Notes under the pieces: model-generated | The model's input: the letters and a program-made list of their open reading frames with translations, nothing else | Databases searched by the model: none | Told to the model about the DNA's origin: nothing | Shown here: one piece after another, positions 16,455 to 23,716 of the stretch | Layout: each line of letters begins with the position of its first letter | Numbering within the stretch: the first letter of the stretch is position 1 | Assembly: GCA_937884735.1 (NCBI GenBank) | Contig: CAKZYI010000619.1 | Coordinates: 1 to 28,568 of the forward strand | DNA from: an uncultured Pleurocapsa sp. | GTDB taxonomy: Bacteria; Cyanobacteriota; Cyanobacteriia; Cyanobacteriales; Xenococcaceae | Length of the DNA: 28,568 bases | Reading direction: 5' to 3' | Position numbers and translations under genes: made by a program

Positions 16455-17333
16455 ATGTATTTAGTAACTGGAGCAACGGGATCTTTAGGTAGAAGAATTG
16501 TCAGACAATTAAGAGATAGGGAACAAGTTGTCCGAGCTTTTGTACGTCTATCCTCTCGCTTTGGCGAATTAGAAGACCGAGGGGCTAATATCTTCATTGG
16601 CGATTTAAAATACGAAAGAGACATCATTAAGGCTTGCCATGATGTGAAATATATCATTAGCTCCCATGGTTCTGGTAGTGATGCTCAGGCATTAGATTAT
16701 AGGGCAAATATAGACTTAATTGACCAGGCAATTTCTAATGGTGTCGAACATTTTGTTTTTATTTCGGTTTTAGGTGTAGACCGTGGTTACGATGATTCTG
16801 CTACCTTTAAAGCTAAACGGGAAGTAGAAAAATATTTAATTTCTAGCGGGCTAAATTACACAATTTTACGCCCATCTGGATTTGCTAATAATTTAATTCC
16901 TTTAGCAGAAAGATTTCGCGACACGGGAATCTATTTTTCCATTGGCGAACAAAAAAACCGTTCTTCGATAGTAAGTACAGACGACTTAGCTAAAATTGCG
17001 ATCGCATCTTGTCAGATTGAAACAGCCAAAAATCAAATATTTGATGTAGGGGGACCTGATATTCTTAAAAGAGAGGATGTACCTCGCATTTTTTCTCGCT
17101 TGTTCAACCGTGAGGCAATTATCATCAATCCACCATTACAGTTATTTGATGGTCTGCGTGCAGGTATAGGTTTAATCAATCCCGAACTAAATAAATCTTT
17201 GGGAACATTACGAACCCTTCTAGCTCACGAGTTTTTCTGTACTCAAGACGAAATCTCTCGTTTGGAGTCTACTTTTGCTATCAAAATGGAATCTTTAGAA
17301 AGCTTTCTACGTCGTTATGTGGGGCAAAATTAA
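16455..17333 (+). CDS. Atypical SDR / NmrA-like NAD(P)-binding protein
   Basis: This 292-residue Rossmann-fold protein is of the atypical SDR class. The nucleotide-binding loop is TGATGSLG at 5-12, followed by VRAFVRLSS (second strand, with an arginine favouring NADP) and FIGDLKYERDIIKACHDVKY. It has HFVFISVLGVDRG in place of the classical catalytic serine block and LNYTILRPSGFANNL. A C-terminal lobe with FDVGGPDILKREDVP follows. Relatives include Ycf39, HSCARG/NmrA and divinyl-chlorophyllide-reductase-like proteins. I cannot decide between a redox sensor and an enzyme. It follows the SDR gene on the same strand by 164 bases, with no evident terminator between, so cotranscription is possible. 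Confidence 0.82.
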   Translation: MYLVTGATGSLGRRIVRQLRDREQVVRAFVRLSSRFGELEDRGANIFIGDLKYERDIIKACHDVKYIISSHGSGSDAQALDYRANIDLIDQAISNGVEHFVFISVLGVDRGYDDSATFKAKREVEKYLISSGLNYTILRPSGFANNLIPLAERFRDTGIYFSIGEQKNRSSIVSTDDLAKIAIASCQIETAKNQIFDVGGPDILKREDVPRIFSRLFNREAIIINPPLQLFDGLRAGIGLINPELNKSLGTLRTLLAHEFFCTQDEISRLESTFAIKMESLESFLRRYVGQN

Positions 17334-17419
17334 TTAGTACAAGTTAGTACAAGGACGAAATTAACTGTAGTAGCAAGACACGCGTCAAATAGTGGGTGAA
17401 ATCATTAAAAATGCGATCA

Positions 17420-17580
17420 ATGAGTAATCCGAATCAAAAGTACAAAGTCTTACTAACTCAAGAGTAACGCAAACGGTTAGAAAACATTTGCAGTTGTTTA
17501 CTGCTTAGTTAGGCAGCAAAGCAGGAATACTGGGTGTAGCAGAATTGGTTTGGAATCAACACTGTTAAACATCGACCGTG
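17420..17580 (+). pseudogene. Degenerate start of an IS630-like transposase
   Basis: Translation from the ATG at 17420 gives MSNPNQKYKVLLTQE, a TAA, then RKRLENICSC and another stop. A few codons further on, another frame reads ILGVAELVWNQH. KYKV(L/T)LTxEERxxLE and LGVAExTV are typical of the N-terminal helix-turn-helix region of IS630-type transposases. Only this part is recognisable, with stops and a shift, and no catalytic DDE region or terminal inverted repeats are visible. I infer a short relic of an insertion sequence. Confidence 0.4.
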
Positions 17581-17584
17581 TTTT

Positions 17585-18415
17585 TTAACCAAAGTAATAA
17601 TCGGGATCGAAAGCATAATGAGTATTCTCCAAAATGGCACTCTGAATTACGCTGTCAACAATTACATCGTTGGTAGATGGAGTTGAATTGTCGTTTGTTT
17701 CCGTACTGGTAATAACTCCACTAAAAACTCCTACCCAAACACTATTGCCATATTCAATATCTATTAAGTCGTAACCTTGACCTAACTTATCGGCGAACTT
17801 TTGGTTAAAATCCTCTACATTGTTAGAGATCGTATAGGTGCTATCCACTGCACCAGTAGGTTCGAGAAAGACGCTTACCCAACTGTTGCCAACATATTCT
17901 ATGTCTACTAAATCGTAATCTTGCGCCTGAATACTATTGATATCGGCAGTCAGTGTATCTATGGACGAATTAGCATAAGTTGCACCACCTAATTCGTCGT
18001 TTAAAACGCCAAACCATATCCCATCGCCATATTCTACGTCTATTAAATCGTTACCGCGATATATTCCCGAATCTCCCTGTTCGCGAATTTGTCCAGTAAA
18101 TCCATCTACATCGGAATTATAAACATACGCACTATCGCTACTAATTCCAGACTCAAAACTGGCAAACCAAACACCGTCGCCATACTCTACGTCAGTTAGT
18201 TCGTATCCTTGTTCCCATCTTGTTTTAATTTGCGATTCTAATCCTGCAAGATCGGGGTTATAGCTCCAAGTACTGTCTCTACCTTCATTAAAAACGCCTA
18301 CCCACAAACCGTCTGCGTATTCTACATCGCTTAGATTAAGTCCCTCATCTATCCCTGGTTGAAGCTCTTGGGTAAACTGCTCTAGATCGTTGTGACTGAT
18401 AATTGATGAAGTCAT
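17585..18415 (-). CDS. Five-fold repeat protein of unknown function (DxEYGxxxWxxVF repeats)
   Basis: This 276-residue acidic protein is built almost entirely of five units of about 46-50 residues. Each has a variable linker helix (such as DLAGLESQIKTRWEQGYEL) and a core of the form LxDVEYGDGxWxGVF. Cores occur as SDVEYADGLWVGVF, TDVEYGDGVWFASF, IDVEYGDGIWFGVL, VDIEYVGNSWVSVF and IDIEYGNSVWVGVF. A Thr/Asn/Ser-rich linker and the C-tail HYAFDPDYYFG follow. The repeat resembles the DUF7477-type beta repeat in which a W-x-V strand follows a YGDG turn, possibly forming a propeller-like fold; this is an inference. There is no signal peptide or membrane segment. The gene stands alone, convergent to a transposase relic and divergent from ubiD. 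Function unknown. Confidence 0.75.
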   Translation of the reverse strand: MTSSIISHNDLEQFTQELQPGIDEGLNLSDVEYADGLWVGVFNEGRDSTWSYNPDLAGLESQIKTRWEQGYELTDVEYGDGVWFASFESGISSDSAYVYNSDVDGFTGQIREQGDSGIYRGNDLIDVEYGDGIWFGVLNDELGGATYANSSIDTLTADINSIQAQDYDLVDIEYVGNSWVSVFLEPTGAVDSTYTISNNVEDFNQKFADKLGQGYDLIDIEYGNSVWVGVFSGVITSTETNDNSTPSTNDVIVDSVIQSAILENTHYAFDPDYYFG

Positions 18416-18694
18416 AATTCAAAATTTTAGATTGCTAGTTATACTGTTTTATGTTTTTCGGTCGTATAAGATGCAGTTTCAGTATAGCTATGACTTTTCA
18501 GTATTTATACCAATTAAGATAAACATCAATAGAGATTAAATATTATTTAGATTCCATAGCAGACTTTGAAAAAACGAGCGATCGCACTCTCGCAACGCGC
18601 TGGCTTGCAATCTACCCCTGATTTGATAACTAACAGCAAATAATTCCCAACTCCTCTACACTGTTAGTATTGATATTGCTTTACATTTCTTTAT

Positions 18695-20203
18695 ATGGCT
18701 AGAGATTTACGGGGATTTATAAAAATATTGGAATCAAAAGGACAGCTTAGACGCATCTCTGCGCTAGTAGATCCTGAGTTAGAAATAGCAGAGATTTCCA
18801 ATCGCATGCTGCAAGCAGGAGGCCCAGGACTGCTGTTTGAAAACGTAAAGGGTTCGCCGTTTCCTGTAGCGGTAAACCTGATGGGTACAGTAGAAAGAAT
18901 TTGCTGGTCAATGAACATGGAAGCCCCAGAAGAATTGGAAACTTTGGGGTCAAAGTTAGCCATGCTACAGCAGCCCAAACCGCCCATAAAAATTAAGCAA
19001 GCAGTAGATTTTGGCAAGGTGCTGGTTGATGTCCTTATAGCTAAACCAGGAAGAGATTTCTTTCCCCCTTGTCAGCAGGTGATATTGGAAGGAGATGAAT
19101 TAGACCTGAACAAAGTCCCGATGATTCGTCCCTATTCTGGCGATGCAGGCAAAATTATTACTCTTGGCTTGGTAATTACCAAAGATGTAGAAACTGGAAC
19201 ACCCAACGTGGGCGTATATCGCCTCCAGCTACAGTCGAAAACCACGATGACCGTTCACTGGCTATCGGTGCGAGGGGGAGCGAGGCATTTACGCAAAGCA
19301 GCCGAAGCTGGGAAAAAATTAGAAGTTGCGATCGCTTTAGGAGTCGATCCGATGATTATTATGGCTGCTGCTACACCCATTCCCGTAGACCTATCGGAAT
19401 GGCTATTTGCAGGCTTGTATGGCGGTAGTGGAGTCAAGCTAGCTAAGTGTCAGACTGTTGATTTAGAAGTACCTGCCGATTCTGAGTTTGTCTTAGAAGG
19501 AACAATTACCCCAGGAGAAATGTTACCCGACGGCCCATTTGGTGATCACATGGGATATTACGGCGGAGTGGAAGATTCTCCTCTAGTGCGTTTCCACTGC
19601 ATGACCCATCGTAAAAATCCGATTTATTTAACTACTTTTAGTGGTCGTCCTCCCAAAGAAGAAGCGATGATGGCGATCGCTTTAAATCGGATTTATACAC
19701 CAATTTTACGCCAGCAAGTTTCAGAAATTGTTGACTTCTTCCTACCAATGGAGGCTTTGAGTTATAAAGCAGCAATTATCTCTATTGATAAAGCTTATCC
19801 TGGTCAAGCAAGAAGAGCCGCCCTTGCCTTTTGGAGTGCCCTACCTCAGTTTACCTATACAAAGTTCGTTATTGTGGTAGATAAGGACATTAATATTCGC
19901 GATCCGCGACAGGTTGTCTGGGCAATCAGTTCTAAAGTAGATCCTTCCCGCGATGTTTTCATTTTGCCCGATACTCCCTTTGATACTCTAGATTTTGCCA
20001 GCGAAAAAATTGGCTTAGGGGGACGTATGGGTATAGATGCAACGACTAAAATTCCGCCCGAAACCGACCATGAATGGGGCGAACCTCTTGAGTCTGATGA
20101 CGATGTATCGGCAATGGTATCGAGACGCTGGCAAGAATATGGTTTAGGAGATATTGATTTGGGTGAAGTGGACGCTAATTTATTTGGCTACGACATGAAA
20201 TAA
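18695..20203 (+). CDS. ubiD: UbiD-family (prenylated-FMN) decarboxylase
   Basis: This is a 502-residue prFMN-dependent decarboxylase of the UbiD family. In cyanobacteria the family member removes the carboxyl group of 4-hydroxy-3-solanesylbenzoate during plastoquinone synthesis; that role is inferred here from family and length. Signatures include DLRGFIKILE at the start, FFPPCQQVILEGDELDLNKV, VGVYRLQLQSKTTMTVHWLS, ARHLRKA and IALGVDPMIIMAAATPIPVD. The catalytic-site block EGTITPGEMLPDGPFGDHMG has acidic residues (E, D) in the expected positions. The protein is soluble. UbiX, which makes the cofactor, is not nearby. The ATG at 18695 gives the standard N-terminus. A good terminator follows at 20236-20289, so the gene is probably monocistronic. 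Confidence 0.93.
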   Translation: MARDLRGFIKILESKGQLRRISALVDPELEIAEISNRMLQAGGPGLLFENVKGSPFPVAVNLMGTVERICWSMNMEAPEELETLGSKLAMLQQPKPPIKIKQAVDFGKVLVDVLIAKPGRDFFPPCQQVILEGDELDLNKVPMIRPYSGDAGKIITLGLVITKDVETGTPNVGVYRLQLQSKTTMTVHWLSVRGGARHLRKAAEAGKKLEVAIALGVDPMIIMAAATPIPVDLSEWLFAGLYGGSGVKLAKCQTVDLEVPADSEFVLEGTITPGEMLPDGPFGDHMGYYGGVEDSPLVRFHCMTHRKNPIYLTTFSGRPPKEEAMMAIALNRIYTPILRQQVSEIVDFFLPMEALSYKAAIISIDKAYPGQARRAALAFWSALPQFTYTKFVIVVDKDINIRDPRQVVWAISSKVDPSRDVFILPDTPFDTLDFASEKIGLGGRMGIDATTKIPPETDHEWGEPLESDDDVSAMVSRRWQEYGLGDIDLGEVDANLFGYDMK

Positions 20204-20235
20204 GAACCCGATCCTATTTATATAATTTATGTGAT

Positions 20236-20289
20236 GCTGTCTATTATGGGTAATTATTTAATTATCTCAATAATAATGGACAGCTTTTT
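20236..20289 (+). terminator. Rho-independent terminator of ubiD
   Basis: The inverted repeat GCTGTCTATTAT (20236-20247) and ATAATGGACAGC (20273-20284) pairs over 12 positions, with one T-G wobble, around a 25-base AT-rich loop. Five T residues follow. It begins 33 bases after the ubiD stop. Confidence 0.7.
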
Positions 20290-20330
20290 CCATTAGATAT
20301 AGCAATAGCAATATGGATTTACGTTAAAAC

Positions 20331-20358
20331 ACTCATTACTCATTACTCATTACTTATT
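20331..20358 (+). repeat. Tandem heptamer repeat directly before a start codon
   Basis: Three exact ACTCATT units and a fourth variant, ACTTATT, end two bases before the ATG at 20361. The repeat therefore occupies the position where a ribosome-binding site would lie, and no Shine-Dalgarno sequence is present there. Confidence 0.8.
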
Positions 20359-20360
20359 TT

Positions 20361-20951
20361 ATGGAAATTATTCTTGCTCTAGCTTTAGGCATTACCCTTA
20401 GTGCTGCTTCGGGCTTTCGGATATTTTTGCCACCCCTAGCCGTAAGTTTGGCTGCAATTTCAGGAAACCTAGAGCTATCTTCGGGGTTTGCCTGGGTAGG
20501 AACATATCCAACTGCGATCGCTTTGGGAATTGCAACCATAGTCGAAATATTGGCTTATTATATTCCTGTAGTGGATAATTTCTTAGATACGATTGAAATA
20601 CCAACGGCGATTGCGATCGGAACTCTTTTAACTGCTGCTAATCTGGGGGATATAGACCCTTTATTGCAATGGGGTATAGCTGCGATCGCAGGTGGTGGAA
20701 CAGCAGGCATTATTGAAACGTTCACTGCTATGACTAGAGCAGGTTCTACTACCATGACAGGAGGGACAGGAAACTTTTTGGTAGCTACCGCGGAAGCTTT
20801 AAGTTCAGGTATATTAACTATCTTAGCTTTCACATTGCCTTTTTTCGCAGCGGCATTGGTAATTGGCTTGTTGATTATGGCAGCGGTAAGACTTCCTAAG
20901 TATATTAATTCCTGGCGACGCAATAAAAAGGGTATTGGAGTAGAAAAGTAA
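20361..20951 (+). CDS. DUF4126-family membrane protein
   Basis: This 196-residue, very hydrophobic protein of the DUF4126 family has about five membrane segments: an N-terminal one (residues 2-32, containing the conserved SGFRIFLPP), one around 48-66, one around 82-100, and two C-terminal ones (about 140-180). Glycine-rich turns such as IAGGGTAGIIETFTAM lie between them. A basic tail, SWRRNKKG, suggests a cytoplasmic C-terminus. The biochemical role of the family is unknown. The start ATG follows a heptamer repeat instead of a ribosome-binding site. It is the last plus-strand gene before the convergent ycf39, with a bidirectional terminator between. Confidence 0.85.
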   Translation: MEIILALALGITLSAASGFRIFLPPLAVSLAAISGNLELSSGFAWVGTYPTAIALGIATIVEILAYYIPVVDNFLDTIEIPTAIAIGTLLTAANLGDIDPLLQWGIAAIAGGGTAGIIETFTAMTRAGSTTMTGGTGNFLVATAEALSSGILTILAFTLPFFAAALVIGLLIMAAVRLPKYINSWRRNKKGIGVEK

Positions 20952-20966
20952 TTGATAGCAATTATT

Positions 20967-20994
20967 GACTAATGACTAATGACTAATAACTAAT
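20967..20994 (+). repeat. Tandem heptamer repeat (GACTAAT type)
   Basis: Three exact GACTAAT units and a fourth, AACTAAT, lie 15 bases after the DUF4126 stop codon. The short tandem format is the same as upstream of the gene, with a different heptamer. The gene is thus bracketed by two unrelated heptamer arrays. Confidence 0.8.
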
Positions 20995-21040
20995 AGCTAC
21001 CCCGACAAACCAATACTGTTAACTCAAACTGACTTTAAAT

Positions 21041-21082
21041 ATTTTTCGTAGTAGCGAATAACCGTTTGCCACTACGAAAAAT
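21041..21082. terminator. Bidirectional terminator between convergent genes
   Basis: A perfect 12-bp inverted repeat, ATTTTTCGTAGT (21041-21052) and ACTACGAAAAAT (21071-21082), encloses an 18-base loop. The stem has A/T runs on both outer sides. It sits between the DUF4126 gene (+) and ycf39 (-) and would serve both. Confidence 0.75.
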
Positions 21083-21123
21083 GCTAGCTGTTTCAACAGT
21101 TTAGGTTGTAAACCAAAGTCAAA

Positions 21124-22104
21124 TTAGAATTGATTGCGGTAAGGGATTGTACCTTTTTTCTTCTTGCCTTTGTTTTTTTCGTAGTCAATTTCTTTGAGTT
21201 TTTTCATAATGAGAGTAAAGTATTCCTGCATAAATTCTTCAAGATCAGAAGTTTCTTTGACATCTAAACCAAAGGTTTTGTAAACATCATCCATAGAGGC
21301 ATCTAAAGGCTTACCACTGGCTAATACTTCAGCAAATGTAAGACGATCTGCGGTATTTTGTCCCCATTCGCAAAAACGGGTAATACGGCGAATCAGACCC
21401 AACACTGTCAATGATATGCGAGAGATTCTTGCTCTTTTGTCACCCAAATTTTCACACAGATTGACAATTTCATATGCACCCCAAGCTTTTGTTCCCACAA
21501 CGGGAAATGTTTTTTTCTCAGTTTCAGATACACTTAAGGCACGAATAGCAAACTTAGCTATATCCTGAGTATTCATATAGGCGATAGGAGTACTTTCTCC
21601 TGATACCCAAACAATTTGGTCTTCTAAAATTGGAATTGCATATTGACCAATTAGTCCCTGCATAAACCCAGCCAATTGTAATACAGTATAATTTAAGCCA
21701 GATTCAGCTAAAAACAGTTCGGTACAGCGTTTAATATTCATCAATGGTACTTCAGGATATTTTTCACAATTTAGAATTGAGAAGAAAATATATCTATCTA
21801 CTCCAGAAGCTTTGGTTGCTTGAATAAGATTTACTTTACCTTGCCAATCTACTTCTCCCGCACTGAGATTATCGGTAATTCTGGCAGTAGCAGCGTCGAT
21901 AACAGCATCTACTCCTTCTAAGGCTGCGGGAAGTGTAGATATATCGCATATATCGCATATTATTAACTCTGCTGACCATTCTTTGAGGATTATTGGCTTG
22001 TTGGGGTTGCGTTCCAAGCAGCTTACCTCGTGGTCTTGGGCCAAAGCCTGACGAGCAACCTGTCTGCCCAAAGTGCCAGTTGCGCCAACTACCAATAATT
22101 TCAT
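21124..22104 (-). CDS. ycf39: Ycf39, photosystem II assembly NAD(P)-binding protein
   Basis: Ycf39 is an atypical SDR protein that works with high-light-inducible proteins to deliver chlorophyll during photosystem II reaction-centre assembly at the thylakoid membrane. The 326-residue protein has the full family pattern: VVGATGTLGRQVARQAL with the nucleotide loop at 7-13, AALEGVDAVIDAATAR, EVDWQGKVNLIQATKASGVD, SGLNYTVLQLAGFMQGLIGQ, ESTPIAYMNTQDIAKFAIRAL and TADRLTFAEVLASGKPLDAS. The basic tail (YEKNKGKKKKG) is usual. The classical YxxxK dyad is absent, as in the family. A local substitution (ICDICDIST where relatives usually have GDLCDPET) does not change the length. The gene is monocistronic, ending at a bidirectional terminator. 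Confidence 0.93.
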   Translation of the reverse strand: MKLLVVGATGTLGRQVARQALAQDHEVSCLERNPNKPIILKEWSAELIICDICDISTLPAALEGVDAVIDAATARITDNLSAGEVDWQGKVNLIQATKASGVDRYIFFSILNCEKYPEVPLMNIKRCTELFLAESGLNYTVLQLAGFMQGLIGQYAIPILEDQIVWVSGESTPIAYMNTQDIAKFAIRALSVSETEKKTFPVVGTKAWGAYEIVNLCENLGDKRARISRISLTVLGLIRRITRFCEWGQNTADRLTFAEVLASGKPLDASMDDVYKTFGLDVKETSDLEEFMQEYFTLIMKKLKEIDYEKNKGKKKKGTIPYRNQF

Positions 22105-22204
22105 TTAAGGTTTTTTGTAATAAATTTTAACTTTTGTATAATTATTTTATCAAAGAGTCCTATATTTGTTTATTTTCTTCTCAGAAATAGTATTTGATAG
22201 GTAT

Positions 22205-22861
22205 TTACAAGAGACTTTCTAGCACCCCTGCGACTACTCGATGATTTTCGTCCGTCTTGAGCTTGTTCAAAGCAGCAGTAGCCTTTTCGGTTTTGTATTG
22301 ACCTAGAGCCTTCGCTACCTGTAGTCGAATGCGCCAAGATTCATCGTTAGTCAGGGGCAATAGTAGGTTGAGTGCCGAGTCTTGTTGTTCCGTATTGGAA
22401 AACATACCCAAACAGCTAACACAAGATTCCATCACAGGTTCATCGTCTCCTGATAAACCGATCTCGCAGATTTCTAATAATTCTTCAGGTGCATCTAGAT
22501 CTGCCATAGCTGCAATAATGCTACGACGCACTAACCAATGGTCGTCTTCTTCATACATTTTTCTTAGATAAGATACAGCCGAATCACCATAGTACGATAG
22601 TGAGTTGGCTGCTTCTGAACGGACATTGGGATCGCCATCAGACTGAATCATTTCTAACAAAGCGGTAAATCCTTCTGGGCTTCTTTTTCTGCCCAAACCC
22701 ATTGCTACAAAAGAGCGTACTAAAAACTCACTATCTTTTATATGATCTAATAGTAAAGGTGCAGCGACCTCTGGTGTATGATTGCGTAACTCTCTCACAC
22801 CCTTCATCCTTTGTTGAGGATCGGAATTATTTAGAGCATCTTTGATTTTTTGAATATCCAT
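22205..22861 (-). CDS. HEAT-repeat protein
   Basis: This 218-residue alpha-helical protein has about six HEAT/PBS-lyase-like repeats. Examples are QQRMKGVRELRNHTPEVAAP, EFLVRSFVAMGLGRKRSPEG, PNVRSEAANSLSYYGDSAVS, WLVRRSIIAAMADLDAPEEL and WRIRLQVAKALGQYKTEKAT, each with the paired-helix pattern and conserved Arg and Ala. In cyanobacteria this repeat class includes bilin lyases (CpcE/NblB type) and scaffold proteins. This one lacks a recognised lyase context apart from the phycobiliprotein-like gene 249 bases away, divergently placed at 23111. That divergent pairing makes a functional link with the bilin protein conceivable but unproven. It is probably soluble. The ATG at 22861 gives a natural start. 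Confidence 0.8.
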   Translation of the reverse strand: MDIQKIKDALNNSDPQQRMKGVRELRNHTPEVAAPLLLDHIKDSEFLVRSFVAMGLGRKRSPEGFTALLEMIQSDGDPNVRSEAANSLSYYGDSAVSYLRKMYEEDDHWLVRRSIIAAMADLDAPEELLEICEIGLSGDDEPVMESCVSCLGMFSNTEQQDSALNLLLPLTNDESWRIRLQVAKALGQYKTEKATAALNKLKTDENHRVVAGVLESLL

Positions 22862-23010
22862 GACTGAGAAATTTTGAGTTTGACTTAAATTTACTTTACA
22901 TTGTTATTCAAAACTAGCTCTCTTGAGAAAGATATATTACAAGATTTGAAATAACCGTCAAGCAGATGGACAAAAACTTAAGTTTATATTCGGATCGAGG
23001 AATTAGGACT

Positions 23011-23121
23011 ATGCTTAGAAAAGTTAGTGTTGCGATCGCTTGCTTTCCTATTTGTATCAATTTACATCAGACGTTATATATTAAACAGAGCAACCATCCC
23101 TTAAATCAAAATGCTCAGTGA
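23011..23121 (+). CDS. Possible 36-residue leader peptide overlapping the phycobiliprotein start
   Basis: A small frame begins at ATG 23011, with AGGA five to six bases upstream, and ends at TGA 23119-23121. It overlaps the first 11 bases of the next gene in another frame. The translation starts MLRKVSVAIACFPICINLHQ, with a short hydrophobic stretch. The overlap would allow translational coupling to the 23111 gene, which lacks a good ribosome-binding site of its own. It may also be a chance frame; nothing else supports it. Confidence 0.25.
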   Translation: MLRKVSVAIACFPICINLHQTLYIKQSNHPLNQNAQ

Positions 23122-23686
23122 CAAAGTAAAAGAACTAATCAAGAAGTCTCGCATTGTTAGCTTTGAAAATTGGCAGTATCCGTCAGATGTAACTAATATT
23201 TTTCAACAAGCAGATGATACTGGACAATATTTGACGGATGAAGACATAAAACAAATCAAAACTCTCGTTCCGAGTTTATTTCAGGGTTTAGAACAGGGGA
23301 AAATACTACGGGATAGTGTGTCAAAAATAGTTTCTAATGCTAGAGGAGTAGTTTTAGATGCCAATCCAGGTATTCTTGAGCCTGGAGGAGGCTTGTACCC
23401 TCCAATGCGCGCAGAAGCATGTTGGCGAGACTTTTGGCATTTTTTACGCTGTATTAGTTATGGTATTAGCGGTCAATCTATCAACTATATAAGCGATCGC
23501 GGTTTAAAATATATGGAGCAACTATATCAAGAATTAGATGTTCCTCTTGAGGCAATGGTTTTGGGTTTGGAACAGTTAAAAGTTTTTAGTCTCAAAGAAT
23601 TTCAACCAGAACAACAAGCCAATCTCGAACCTTATTTCGACCAACTGATTGAATCCATGAAAAGCTTTTCTTCTATAAGCTTATAA
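23111..23686 (+). CDS. Allophycocyanin-like phycobiliprotein (AplA-type)
   Basis: This 191-residue globin belongs to the phycobilisome protein family but is clearly not a core or rod subunit. It is longer than ApcA/ApcB (about 161), and the N-terminus SRIVSFENWQYPSDVTNIFQ differs. Shared features are LTDEDIKQI, the bilin pocket RAEACWRDFWHFLRCISYGI with the attachment-site cysteine C104 and the conserved R106-D107 pair, and GLKYMEQLYQELDVPLEAMV. It best recalls AplA-like proteins, which bind bilin without serving in light harvesting; this is from memory of the family and inferred. A second cysteine, C114, lies ten residues on. It is a single gene, divergent from the HEAT-repeat gene. A 36-codon frame overlaps its start. 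Confidence 0.82.
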   Translation: MLSDKVKELIKKSRIVSFENWQYPSDVTNIFQQADDTGQYLTDEDIKQIKTLVPSLFQGLEQGKILRDSVSKIVSNARGVVLDANPGILEPGGGLYPPMRAEACWRDFWHFLRCISYGISGQSINYISDRGLKYMEQLYQELDVPLEAMVLGLEQLKVFSLKEFQPEQQANLEPYFDQLIESMKSFSSISL

Positions 23687-23716
23687 AGCTAAAAATTTAA
23701 AAATTCTTTGTTTAAT

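Noticed and set aside
21945..21962. Apparent 9-bp tandem duplication in ycf39 (ICDICDIS)
   Set aside because: The protein keeps the same length as family members in this stretch, so the similarity of neighbouring codons is substitution, not insertion.
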